DNA of 64,000 nucleotides from Gemmatimonadota bacterium (lineage in GTDB: Bacteria; Gemmatimonadota; Gemmatimonadetes; Gemmatimonadales; Gemmatimonadaceae): positions 1 to 64,000 of the forward strand of contig JAHFCT010000005.1 of NCBI GenBank assembly GCA_023249375.1, written 5' to 3'. Positions 45,125-53,854 of this stretch are shown one piece after another. The notes under the pieces were generated by a model. It was given only the letters and a program-made list of their open reading frames with translations, had not been told where the DNA came from and did no database searches. Made by a program: the position numbers and the translations under genes. Numbering within the stretch: the first letter of the stretch is position 1; the number at the start of each line of letters is the position of its first letter.

Positions 45125-46443
45125 GGTTGGTACTCCAGGCCCAGGTGGGTAATCTGCTCCTCCCCCATCAGGTGGCGGAGCGTGTTCTTCAGCTTCGTCT
45201 GCTGAATGAAAAGATCGTGCTCCGCGAGCAGCCCCGCAGGGGCCATCGGTGACTTGTAATAGAAGCTTAACCATTCTTGAATGCCCTTCATGCCCGCGCG
45301 GTGCGCCAGATCGCTGAACAGCGCCAGGTCGAGCACGATGGGGGCCGCGAGGATGGAGTCGCGGCACAAGAAGTTCACCTTGATCTGCATCGGGTAGCCC
45401 ATCCAGCCGACAATATCGATGTTGTCCCATCCTTCCTTGTTGTCGCCCCGCGGCGGGTAGTAGTTGATGCGCACCACATGCGAGAAGCCGCCATAGAGTT
45501 CGGGATACATCTCGGGCTGCAGGATGGTGTGCAGCACGCTGAGCTTCGACGCCTCCTTGGTCTTGAACGACGCGGGATCGTCGAGCACCTCGCCGTCGCG
45601 ATTGCCGAGGATGTTCGTCGAGTACCAGCCCGCGAGGCCGAGCATGCGCGCCTTGAGCGCCGGCGCGATCACCGTCTTCATCCACGTCTGGCCCGTCTTG
45701 AAGTCCTTCCCTGACACGGGCACGCCCTCGCGGTCGGCCAGCGCCAGTAGCGCCGGCGTGTCGACCGCGAGATTGGGAGCGCCATTGTTGTACGGCACGC
45801 CCTCCATGATGCACGCCCACGCATAGAGCATCGACGGCGCGATGTCGGGATGGTTGTCCTCCATCGCCGTCTCGAACGACTTGATGGTCTGATGCACGGC
45901 GGATGTCGTGATGTAGATCTCCGTCGACCCGCACCAGACGGCCACCAGCCGGTCGCAGCCGTGCGTCGCTTTGAAGTTCCGGATGTCCTGCCGCAGCTGC
46001 TCCGCCAGGTCGCGCTTGGTCTTGCCCTGCTTCACATGCGTGCCGTGGATGCGGGTCACGTAGTGCTGGTCGAAGACCGCCGGCATCGGCGTGATGGACT
46101 GCAGGAAGTCCTTGAGCGGCTCGAGATGCTTGTCTTCCAGCACGCCCGCCTTCTTGGCGGACGTGTAGGCGTCGTCGGGAATCGGGTCCCACGCGCCGAA
46201 TACGATGTCGCCGAGCCCGGCCAGTGGAACGAACTCGTTGATGAGCGGCGAGCGCTTGTCCGCACGCTGACCAAGCCGAATGGTGGCCATCTGGGTGAGC
46301 GACCCGATGGGCTTGCTCAACCCGCGGCGGATGGACTCCACGCCGGCAATGAACGTCGTGGCGACCGCGCCCAGGCCCGGCGTGAGGATGCCGAGTTTGC
46401 CCTGTGCGGGGCGAATCGTTGCGGACCTCTGAGCAGCTGGCAT
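45121..46443 (-). CDS. ino1: Inositol-3-phosphate synthase
   Basis: Converts glucose-6-phosphate to 1L-myo-inositol-1-phosphate, an NAD-dependent reaction. GLGAVATTFIAGV near the N-terminus binds NAD. NGAPNLAVDTPALLALA and STNILGNRDGEVLDDP with FKTKEASKLSVL are the conserved active-site segments of Ino1. The 440 residues fit bacterial and archaeal types. The next gene upstream (19-base gap) is a CDP-alcohol phosphatidyltransferase, so its product probably becomes a phospholipid head group. Confidence 0.93.
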   Translation of the reverse strand: MPAAQRSATIRPAQGKLGILTPGLGAVATTFIAGVESIRRGLSKPIGSLTQMATIRLGQRADKRSPLINEFVPLAGLGDIVFGAWDPIPDDAYTSAKKAGVLEDKHLEPLKDFLQSITPMPAVFDQHYVTRIHGTHVKQGKTKRDLAEQLRQDIRNFKATHGCDRLVAVWCGSTEIYITTSAVHQTIKSFETAMEDNHPDIAPSMLYAWACIMEGVPYNNGAPNLAVDTPALLALADREGVPVSGKDFKTGQTWMKTVIAPALKARMLGLAGWYSTNILGNRDGEVLDDPASFKTKEASKLSVLHTILQPEMYPELYGGFSHVVRINYYPPRGDNKEGWDNIDIVGWMGYPMQIKVNFLCRDSILAAPIVLDLALFSDLAHRAGMKGIQEWLSFYYKSPMAPAGLLAEHDLFIQQTKLKNTLRHLMGEEQITHLGLEYQP

Positions 46444-46462
46444 ATGAAGAGAGAAGCCAAGG

Positions 46463-47134
46463 TCATGGAGTCGGGTGATCGGCGGCGGGTTGCGCGTCGG
46501 GTTCTGGCGCCTCGGCCGCGGCCTTCGTCACCCAGTGGACGTACGCGATGCGCTGCATCGCGGTCACGATCGCGGTGGCCGAGAGCACCGAGAGTATGAG
46601 GCGCAGCACGAGCCCGTCGAGTGCAAGCCCGAAGAGCGCTTGAGGCGCGGCGAGGAGCGTGATGCGCTCCGCGCGCTCCATCATCCCTACGCCCTTCATC
46701 GCGATGCCCAGCGTCTCGGCGCGGGCTCGCGTGTAGGAGATGGAGAAGGTGGCAATCATGCCGAGCAGTCCGACCGCGACCATCGGCATCGACCGATGCC
46801 ACGCATTCGCCGCGAAGAAGAACGTGAGCCCACCGAAGAGGAACCCATCGGCGATGCGGTCGAGCGTGGAATCGTAGAACGCGCCAAAGGTCGTGGCGCG
46901 GTTGGTGCGGCGTGCGACCGCGCCATCGGCGAGGTCAAAGACGGCGGTGACCGAGAGAATCCATCCGCCGGTGCTGATGTGCCCCATCGCAAACGCGACG
47001 CCCGCGCCGCAGGTGCAGAGCGTGCCGATGGTGGTGAGTGCGTTGGGGCTGACACGACGCCGCACGAGGAACCCGATGAAGGGCTCAACGACGCGAAGAT
47101 ACCCGGCTATGATCGAGTCCCAGAGGGAGCGCAT
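46463..47134 (-). CDS. CDP-alcohol phosphatidyltransferase, probable phosphatidylinositol-phosphate synthase
   Basis: Membrane enzyme of 223 residues joining CDP-diacylglycerol to an alcohol. The signature D-x2-DG-x2-AR-x8-G-x3-D-x3-D is intact (DLADGAVARR, TFGAFYDSTLDRIAD), with several membrane helices. RAERITLL resembles the inositol-phosphate-binding region of mycobacterial PgsA-type enzymes. With ino1 directly downstream, the acceptor is probably inositol phosphate, not glycerol phosphate, but this is inference. Confidence 0.82.
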   Translation of the reverse strand: MRSLWDSIIAGYLRVVEPFIGFLVRRRVSPNALTTIGTLCTCGAGVAFAMGHISTGGWILSVTAVFDLADGAVARRTNRATTFGAFYDSTLDRIADGFLFGGLTFFFAANAWHRSMPMVAVGLLGMIATFSISYTRARAETLGIAMKGVGMMERAERITLLAAPQALFGLALDGLVLRLILSVLSATAIVTAMQRIAYVHWVTKAAAEAPEPDAQPAADHPTP

Positions 47135-47214
47135 CGAAAGTCGTTGGGTCGGAACGGCATCGGCAGTCGGCGCGCGCTGACCTGCGCTCCGCGGGGGACG
47201 GCGCTGCTCAAAAC

Positions 47215-47243
47215 AGTCTATGACGCAACCGACGCGGGATCAA
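47215..47243 (-). promoter_or_regulatory. Candidate promoter of the inositol lipid genes
   Basis: Minus-strand TTGATC and TAGACT are 17 bases apart, about 80 bases before the phosphatidyltransferase start. The gap 47135-47284 contains no gene. Confidence 0.5.
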
Positions 47244-47284
47244 CACAGTCACGAGTGGGCTGTTCCCCGATCCCGCCGTCGGCC

Positions 47285-48436
47285 TTAGCGGTACATCATC
47301 ACCGCTCGGGCACGCTTCTGGAACGCGACGAGCGCCGGCAAGCTGGCATCGACCAGCGAATCGGGGTCTGCACCGCGCGACACGAGCAGCAGCGCCTGGC
47401 CGAGGCCTGGAGCCGACGCGGCGCCCGCAAGCCGCAGGGAATCGCCGTGCACTTTCCATACGGCCCACGCCAGGTCGAGCGTCAGGCGCCCCGTCTGCAC
47501 CCGTTCGCGATCGAGCACACGAATGCGGATGGCAGGAACGCTGAATCCGTCATACTTGCCATCGGTGGGGCGATGCGGAGCGAAGTGTTCGGCTTCGAAC
47601 TTGACACCGGGATGCGGACGGTCGGCGAGTTCATCGAGCACGCGCTTGGTATCGAGCCAGGGCGCGCCCACGCGAAGCAGCGGCTCTGCCGTCCCACGGC
47701 CGAGCGAGAGCGTCGTGCCTTCGAGCGGAAGCAGCACCGCCGCGACGAGCAGGTCGTCAACGTCCTTGACCTCGTCCACGGGCGAACTCCACGGCAGTTT
47801 GCTCTCGCGGCCCCAGAAGTTCCGGCGGCGCACGCCGCGCGCCGGCACGACGTGCAGGTCGGCGTCGGCAGGCAGCGACGACTTATACAGCCGCAGCGCC
47901 TCGCCCACCGAGAGGCCGTACCGCACGGGGAGCTCCACGTCGCTGCCGTCCACCGGCCGCCACATCGGTCCGTCGTGCGTCTCGCCGCCGAGCGACGGCG
48001 TATGGTCGAGGATCACGACGCGCGCTTTGTGCTGCGCCGCGATGGCGACCAGCCGATGCAGCTTCCCCAGCGACGAGCGCGCCGCAAATCCACCGTCATT
48101 CAGGTCGATGACCGCGCCATTGATGCCGCGCCAGCTCGCGTCATTGAGCGCGGAGTCGGGGCTGATCACGGCAAGCAGGTGCACGTTCATCCGCCGCACG
48201 CGTCCGTCGTCACGCAGTTCCTCCGGGCTCGGCAAGCCGGCGTGGGCGCCCGGCGACGTCGTAATCCAGAGGACGCCACGTCCGGCCAGCAGGCGCAGAC
48301 TGTCTTCCACCAGCACGGTCATGCTCGCCCGCACTTTCTCCGGACGCGCAATACCCGCAGATTCCCTAGGTGGCCCCGACGACGCACACGCCGCCACGAA
48401 TGCCACTCCGACTATCCACGCCAAGGTCCGATGCAC
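47285..48436 (-). CDS. NamZ-like (DUF1343) exo-N-acetylmuramidase, predicted lipoprotein
   Basis: Relatives release terminal N-acetylmuramic acid from peptidoglycan. The 383-residue protein has a signal ending FVAAC. The DUF1343 plan is recognisable: RYGLSVGEAL, LHVVPARGV, LLPLEGTTLSLGRGTAEPLL, VGAPWLD and VKFEAEHFAPH. The segment that normally reads DVGxRxYTY reads LNDGGFAARSS and other core positions differ, so activity is uncertain. GTG start abuts the start codon of the divergent NagZ fusion. Next to NagZ it fits peptidoglycan recycling. Confidence 0.82.
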   Translation of the reverse strand: MHRTLAWIVGVAFVAACASSGPPRESAGIARPEKVRASMTVLVEDSLRLLAGRGVLWITTSPGAHAGLPSPEELRDDGRVRRMNVHLLAVISPDSALNDASWRGINGAVIDLNDGGFAARSSLGKLHRLVAIAAQHKARVVILDHTPSLGGETHDGPMWRPVDGSDVELPVRYGLSVGEALRLYKSSLPADADLHVVPARGVRRRNFWGRESKLPWSSPVDEVKDVDDLLVAAVLLPLEGTTLSLGRGTAEPLLRVGAPWLDTKRVLDELADRPHPGVKFEAEHFAPHRPTDGKYDGFSVPAIRIRVLDRERVQTGRLTLDLAWAVWKVHGDSLRLAGAASAPGLGQALLLVSRGADPDSLVDASLPALVAFQKRARAVMMYR

Positions 48437-51331
48437 GCTCGTCGTCTCGCCTCGCTAATGGCCATTGCCGCGCTCGCCGCGGCCTCGTGCGGCCGCTTAC
48501 GTACCGCGGCCCCGGTTGCCCCTGATGTAACACGCGGTGCACCGCCGAAGTTCACTCCATCGCTCACCGCGCCGCTCAACGATGCGGCGCGGACGTGGAT
48601 CGAGCAAACCCTCGCCAGCCTGTCCCTCCGCCAAAAGGTCGGGCAGATGACCTCGGCCTGGGTGCTCGGCGACTACACCAGCACCAGCGATCCCAGCTTC
48701 ATAGAAGTTCGCGACTGGGTCGTCAAGGACGAAGTGGGGTCGGTGACCATGTCGCTTGGCACACCCATTGAGGTGGCCGCCAAGCTCAACGATCTGCAGC
48801 GCCTGGCGCGCATCCCGATGCTCGTGCACTCGGACCTCGAGCCCAATCTCGGGCGGCTCGAGGGCGGCATCTTTGCGCCCTACACCTACGGCGCCGGCTC
48901 GGCGACGGTCATTCCGTCGAACATGGCGATCGGTGCCACCGGTGATACGTCACTGGCGCGGCGCGCCGGCGAGGTCACCGGGCGCGAAGCACTCGCCGTT
49001 GGCATCAACGTCGTGTTCGCGCCGACGGTGGACGTGAACAACAATCCCGCGAACCCGGTGATCAACACACGGTCGTTCGGCGAGGACCCGCAGGCGGTGG
49101 CGCAGATGTCGGCGGCGTTCGTGCGTGGCGTGCAGTCGGCGGGCGCGGCGGCGACGGCCAAGCACTTCCCCGGCCACGGTGACACCGACACGGACTCGCA
49201 TCTCGCGCTGCCGGTGGTGAAGAGCTCACGTGAGCGGCTCAATCAGGTTGAGCTGGTTCCGTTCCGTGCAGCCATCAACGCCGGCGTGCAGGGCGTGATG
49301 TCGGCGCACATCGCGCTGCCGGCCCTGGGCAAGGACAGCACGCCGGCTACGCTGCGCAAGGACGTCATCACCGGCCTCCTGCGCGACACGCTTGGATTCA
49401 AGGGCGTGGCGTACACCGACGCGCTCTCGATGGAAGGCATCGGCGCGGGATACACCATCGAGAAAAGCGCGGTGGCGGCGGTGCTCGCCGGCGCCGACGT
49501 GCTGCTCAAGCCGTCCGACATCCGCCGCGCCATCGACGCGGTCGTGGCGGCCGTGGAGCACGGCGACATTCCGGTGGCGCGCATTGACGCCTCGGTGCGC
49601 CGCCTGCTTGAGGAGAAGCTGCGCGTTGGCGTGATCCAGCGGCCGTTCGTTTCGCTCGAGGCGCTGCGTGATACCGTCGGCGCGCTCCCGCACCGCAAGC
49701 TCGCGCAGGAGATCGCCGAGAAGGCCATCACCCTCGTGCGCGATCGCGGCAGCCTGGTTCCGATGACGCGCGGCACGCCGACGCTCATCCTCAGCTACGC
49801 CCCCGAAGCGGACATCACCGCGGGCCGCGCGTTTGCCGCTTCGCTCCGCGGTGCGCTGGGACCGGGGACTCGCGCACAGCGCATTGGACCGCGCACGCCG
49901 CGCGCCGAGCTCGATTCGCTGGGCCGCGGCGCGTCACGCGTGATCTTCAGCACGCACGGCCGCACCATCGAGGGCGAGGGCAAGCTCGCCGTCGCGCCGC
50001 AGGTGGCGCAGTGGCTCGATTCCGTGGCGGCGGTAAGTCCGGTCGTGCTCGTGGCGCACGGCAACCCGTACGTCATTCGGCAGTTCCGCCGCGTCGGCAC
50101 GTACATGATGGCCTATGGCACTGGTGCCACCGTGGAAAACGCGTCGGCGCTGGCCCTCGCCGGCCAACGCGCCATCAGCGGCCACTCGCCGATTTCGCTC
50201 CCCGGCTTCTACTCGCGCGGTGACGGCATTCCGCGCCCACTTCCGTTTGCGCTCGAAGCGCTCCCGACTGTCATGAAGGACTCGCTGCAGCACCTGCTTG
50301 ATCGCGCCGTGCGCGACTCGGCGTTCCCGGGGGCGGTGGCCGTGGTCGGCCGCCGGGATCGCGTGCTCGCCACCGTGAGCGCCGGACACCTCGACTGGAA
50401 GCCGTCGCCCGCTCCCGACGCCCGTACGCTTTGGGATATGGCCTCGCTGACCAAGGTCACCGCCACCACGAGTGCGGTGATGCAGCTGGTCGAGCAGCAG
50501 CGCGTGGACATCAACGCGCCGGTGCAGAAGTACCTCCCCGACTGGCAGGGACCGAACAAGGAGAAGGTGCTCATTCGCCACCTGCTCACGCATGCGTCGG
50601 GTCTGCCGGCGTGGCGTCCGCTGTACAAGGAAGCGACCAACGCCGAGCAGGCAATGCAGCTCGTCTTCCAGACGCCGCTCGACACGCTGCCGGGCGCGCG
50701 GATGCTGTACAGCGATCTCAACTTCATTCTGCTCGCGCAGGTGGTGCAGCGCGTCAGTGGAGAACGCATCGACGCCTACACGGCGGCCCACGTCTTCGGT
50801 CCGCTCAAGATGACCGACACGCAGTACCGGCCCGACAAGTCGCTGATGGAACGCATCGCACCCACCGAGGTGGATCCGTGGCGCCAGCGACAGATTCGCG
50901 GCGAGGTGCACGACGAGAACGCCTTCATCCTCGGCGGCGTCTCCGGACACGCCGGCCTCTTCTCGACAGCCGCCGACGTCACGCGCCTCTGCCAGGCGTA
51001 CCTGAACGGCGGCACGCTCGACGGCGCGCGCGTGTGGAGCCCCGAAACGATCAAGCTCTTCACGACCGTCGTTGACTCGACCTTTTCCAACCGCGCGCTC
51101 GGATGGGAAACGCCCAACGGCACCAACTCGGCGGGGCGCGTGATGAAGCGCCCGGCCTTTGGCCACACCGGCTTCACGGGCACCAGCATCTGGATCGATC
51201 CGGCAAGAGATCTGTTCGTGGTGCTGATGACCAATCGCGTGAACCCGACCCGGCAGAACAACAAGATTGGGGGCGTCCGTCAGACGGTGGCCGACATGGC
51301 GGAGGCGCTGGCCGCGGCGGCAAGGCCTTAG
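48431..51331 (+). CDS. nagZ: NagZ beta-N-acetylglucosaminidase fused to a serine beta-lactamase-like domain (lipoprotein)
   Basis: Two-domain envelope enzyme of 966 residues. The signal ends AAASC, so Cys20 would be lipidated. The GH3 domain has KHFPGHGDTDTDSH (244-257), carrying the NagZ-specific Asp-His loop, and nucleophile D330 in YTDALSMEG. After a GH3 C-terminal-like domain, a class C beta-lactamase/PBP-like domain has SLTK (S672, K675), YSD and HTG (from 912). Such fusions are common in Bacteroidota and release GlcNAc from peptidoglycan while the second domain may act on peptides. I chose the ATG at 48431 because it begins the signal peptide; the frame is open far upstream but is not coding there. 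Confidence 0.93.
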   Translation: MHARRLASLMAIAALAAASCGRLRTAAPVAPDVTRGAPPKFTPSLTAPLNDAARTWIEQTLASLSLRQKVGQMTSAWVLGDYTSTSDPSFIEVRDWVVKDEVGSVTMSLGTPIEVAAKLNDLQRLARIPMLVHSDLEPNLGRLEGGIFAPYTYGAGSATVIPSNMAIGATGDTSLARRAGEVTGREALAVGINVVFAPTVDVNNNPANPVINTRSFGEDPQAVAQMSAAFVRGVQSAGAAATAKHFPGHGDTDTDSHLALPVVKSSRERLNQVELVPFRAAINAGVQGVMSAHIALPALGKDSTPATLRKDVITGLLRDTLGFKGVAYTDALSMEGIGAGYTIEKSAVAAVLAGADVLLKPSDIRRAIDAVVAAVEHGDIPVARIDASVRRLLEEKLRVGVIQRPFVSLEALRDTVGALPHRKLAQEIAEKAITLVRDRGSLVPMTRGTPTLILSYAPEADITAGRAFAASLRGALGPGTRAQRIGPRTPRAELDSLGRGASRVIFSTHGRTIEGEGKLAVAPQVAQWLDSVAAVSPVVLVAHGNPYVIRQFRRVGTYMMAYGTGATVENASALALAGQRAISGHSPISLPGFYSRGDGIPRPLPFALEALPTVMKDSLQHLLDRAVRDSAFPGAVAVVGRRDRVLATVSAGHLDWKPSPAPDARTLWDMASLTKVTATTSAVMQLVEQQRVDINAPVQKYLPDWQGPNKEKVLIRHLLTHASGLPAWRPLYKEATNAEQAMQLVFQTPLDTLPGARMLYSDLNFILLAQVVQRVSGERIDAYTAAHVFGPLKMTDTQYRPDKSLMERIAPTEVDPWRQRQIRGEVHDENAFILGGVSGHAGLFSTAADVTRLCQAYLNGGTLDGARVWSPETIKLFTTVVDSTFSNRALGWETPNGTNSAGRVMKRPAFGHTGFTGTSIWIDPARDLFVVLMTNRVNPTRQNNKIGGVRQTVADMAEALAAAARP

Positions 51332-51392
51332 CACACAACGAGATGGCGCGGGGGAGCCGAAGGCTGATCTTCCCCGCGCTCACGCGGAGCAG

Positions 51393-51421
51393 TTGAAGGG
51401 GGGCACTCCCCTCTATAGATT
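51393..51421 (+). promoter_or_regulatory. Candidate promoter of erpA
   Basis: TTGAAG and TAGATT are 17 bases apart, about 45 bases before the ATG, with a GGAG ribosome binding site six bases before it. Upstream of it, a GC-rich inverted repeat (about 51347-51380) may end the nagZ transcript. Confidence 0.5.
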
Positions 51422-51471
51422 CCGACGTACCAAAGGCGGTTTCCACCGCCCCCCAACTCCCGGAGTTTGTC

Positions 51472-51828
51472 ATGAGCACGATGAATACTCCCGAAATCGC
51501 CCTGACGATTTCCGCCAACGCCACCACCGAGGTCAAGAAGTTCATGGCCGCGGAAGGCGTGTCGCCCGATGTGGGCGGTTTGCGCGTGAGCGTCCAGCCG
51601 GGCGGCTGTTCGGGCTTCAAGTACAGCTTGCTGATCGAAGACCAGGCGGCCGAGGACGACACGGTGCTGCCGCAGGAAGGCTTCCGCGTCTTCGTTGATC
51701 CTTTCTCGATGCAGTATCTCAATGGCGTCCAGATCGACTACACGACGTCGATGCAGGGCTCCGGCTTCACCTTCAAGAACCCGAACGCGACCGGCGGCTG
51801 CGGTTGCGGCAGTTCTTTCTCCGCATAA
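51472..51828 (+). CDS. erpA: Iron-sulfur cluster insertion protein, A-type carrier (ErpA/IscA)
   Basis: A-type carrier of 118 residues that delivers Fe-S clusters to target proteins. C46 in QPGGCSGFKY and C110, C112 in GGCGCGSS are the conserved ligands, with FVDPFSMQYLNG between. ATG chosen for GGAG six bases upstream. It sits 17 bases before the NagB fusion gene, an unusual neighbour. Confidence 0.94.
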   Translation: MSTMNTPEIALTISANATTEVKKFMAAEGVSPDVGGLRVSVQPGGCSGFKYSLLIEDQAAEDDTVLPQEGFRVFVDPFSMQYLNGVQIDYTTSMQGSGFTFKNPNATGGCGCGSSFSA

Positions 51829-51844
51829 CCACGAGTTTTTCGCG

Positions 51845-53833
51845 ATGACGTCTGGCCTTCGCCACGACGCCGCAGATGCCCGTAAGGCCCGCGACACCGC
51901 CACGGCGGTGCATCGCGGGCCTTCCGTCTCCGGCGCCCTCACCGCGCTCGAGCGCATCCCCACGGTCGTCCTCGACGACCACCTCGACATCGCGCGCCAT
52001 GTCGCGCAGCGGATCGCCAGCGTCATCCGCGCCCGCAACGCCGAGGGGCGCGACGCCGTCCTCGGCCTTGCCACCGGCTCGACGCCGATCGGCGTGTATC
52101 GCGAGCTGATTCGCATGCATCGCGACGAAGGGCTCAGTTTCCAGCGAGTGGTCTCGTTCAATCTTGACGAGTACTACCCGATGGCGCCCGACAACATCCA
52201 CTCGTACCATCGCTTCATGTGGGAGAACCTGTTCTCCCACGTGGACGCCGACCGGGCCCGGGTGCACATCCCCGATGGCACGGTGGCGCGCGCGGACCTC
52301 GAGGCCTGGTGCAAGGGCTACGAGCAGGCGATTCGCGATGCCGGTGGCATCGACGTGCAGATTCTCGGCATCGGCAAGACGGGGCATATCGGCTTCAACG
52401 AGCCCGGCTCGGGTGAGCAGAGTCGCACGCGCCCGGTGCACCTCGACGCCGTGACGCGCCGCGACGCGGCCGCCGATTTCTTTGGCGAAGAGTTTGTGCC
52501 GCGCGAAGCGGTGACGATGGGCGTGGCCACGATCTTCGAGGCGCGCGAGATCATCATTATCGCCACCGGCGAGCACAAGGCGCGCGTGGTGAACCGCGCC
52601 GTGGAAGGTCCCATCGACATCGAGGTGGCCGCGACGTTCCTGCAGCGCCATCGGGCGACGACGTTTTACGTGGACGCCGCGGCCGGCAGTGAACTCACGC
52701 GCACGGCGACGCCGTGGCTGCTCGACGAAGTCGAGTGGACGCCGATGCTCACGCTGGAGGCCGTCACCTGGCTCTCGCGGAAGGTGGGCAAGGCCATCCT
52801 GAAGCTCACGCAGCACGACTACGCCGAACACAAGCTGTCGTCGCTCGTCGCCCGCCACGGCAGTCCCGGCGCCGTCAACGGCCTTGTCTTCAACGAGTTG
52901 GGCGCGAAGATCCGCGGCAAGAGCAAGCTGCCGCAGGGCAAGCGCATCGTCTGCTTCTCGCCGCATCCCGACGACGACGTCATCTCGATGGGCGGCATCC
53001 TGCGCAAGCTCACGGAGAACGGCAACGACATCATCGTGGCCTACATGACGAGCGGCAACATCGCCGTCTTCGACTACGATGTGCGCCGGCACGTGGACTT
53101 CCTGATGCGCATGCACCGCGATCACCGCATCGGCGGCGCCGAGGTGGATACCGAAGCGCAGAAAGTGCACGACTTCCTCGCCGCCAAGAAGCCGGGCGAC
53201 GTCGACATTCCCGAAGTCGCCGACATCAAGCGCGTCATCCGCGAAGCCGAGGCGATCAGCGGCCTCGAGACGGTGGGGCTGAGCGCCGCGAACGGCCGCT
53301 TCCTCAACCTGCCGTTCTACCAGACGGGTGAGGTCAAGAAGGATCCCATCGGCCCCGCCGACGTGGCGATCGTCCGCGCGCTGCTCGAGGAAACGAAGCC
53401 GGAGATGATCTTCGTCGCCGGCGACTTGTCCGATCCGCACGGCACGCACCGCATGTGCAAGGAAGCCATCGACGAGGCCATCGCGGAACTGTGGCCGAAT
53501 CGCCTGCGCGGTCCGCAGGCGCATCGCATGCACCGCGCCTCCGACCCGCAGCCAAAGGCGGAGGCACCTGAAGTCTGGCTGTATCGCGGCGCGTGGCAGG
53601 AGTGGCCGGTGACCGAGGCTACCTGGCTCGTGCCGATGTCACAGGAAGAGCTGCGCCTCAAGATCCAGGCAATCTTCAAGCACCAGAGCCAGAAGGACTC
53701 GATGCCCTTCCCCGGTCAGGACGATCGCGAGTTCTGGCAGCGCGTGGAACAGCGCAACAAGGACACCGCAGGCATCCTCGACGAGCTTGGACTCGCCGAG
53801 TACTTCGCCATGGAGGCGTATGTCGTCGACTAG
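51845..53833 (+). CDS. nagB: Glucosamine-6-phosphate deaminase NagB fused to a PIG-L/LmbE-type domain
   Basis: The N-terminal half (about 35-330) is NagB: LGLATGSTPIGVYREL, FNLDEYY (D108, E109) and GKTGHIGFNEPGS (H181). It converts glucosamine-6-phosphate to fructose-6-phosphate. The C-terminal half (about 365-620) is LmbE/PIG-L-like with SPHPDDD (373-378), the metal-binding PHPDDx motif, and DPHGTH. It has 662 residues, against about 266 for E. coli NagB. The fused form occurs in Bacteroidota-like genomes and its second activity is undefined. A 40-residue N-terminal leader is variable-looking. Confidence 0.9.
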   Translation: MTSGLRHDAADARKARDTATAVHRGPSVSGALTALERIPTVVLDDHLDIARHVAQRIASVIRARNAEGRDAVLGLATGSTPIGVYRELIRMHRDEGLSFQRVVSFNLDEYYPMAPDNIHSYHRFMWENLFSHVDADRARVHIPDGTVARADLEAWCKGYEQAIRDAGGIDVQILGIGKTGHIGFNEPGSGEQSRTRPVHLDAVTRRDAAADFFGEEFVPREAVTMGVATIFEAREIIIIATGEHKARVVNRAVEGPIDIEVAATFLQRHRATTFYVDAAAGSELTRTATPWLLDEVEWTPMLTLEAVTWLSRKVGKAILKLTQHDYAEHKLSSLVARHGSPGAVNGLVFNELGAKIRGKSKLPQGKRIVCFSPHPDDDVISMGGILRKLTENGNDIIVAYMTSGNIAVFDYDVRRHVDFLMRMHRDHRIGGAEVDTEAQKVHDFLAAKKPGDVDIPEVADIKRVIREAEAISGLETVGLSAANGRFLNLPFYQTGEVKKDPIGPADVAIVRALLEETKPEMIFVAGDLSDPHGTHRMCKEAIDEAIAELWPNRLRGPQAHRMHRASDPQPKAEAPEVWLYRGAWQEWPVTEATWLVPMSQEELRLKIQAIFKHQSQKDSMPFPGQDDREFWQRVEQRNKDTAGILDELGLAEYFAMEAYVVD

Positions 53834-53854
53834 CCGCACGTCGCAGGGCACGCG

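Noticed and set aside
46475-48430. The frame of the NagZ fusion stays open almost 2 kb upstream of the signal peptide.
   Set aside because: It runs antisense over the phosphatidyltransferase and NamZ-like genes; codon pattern and composition are those of a GC-rich shadow, and a lipoprotein signal begins at 48431.
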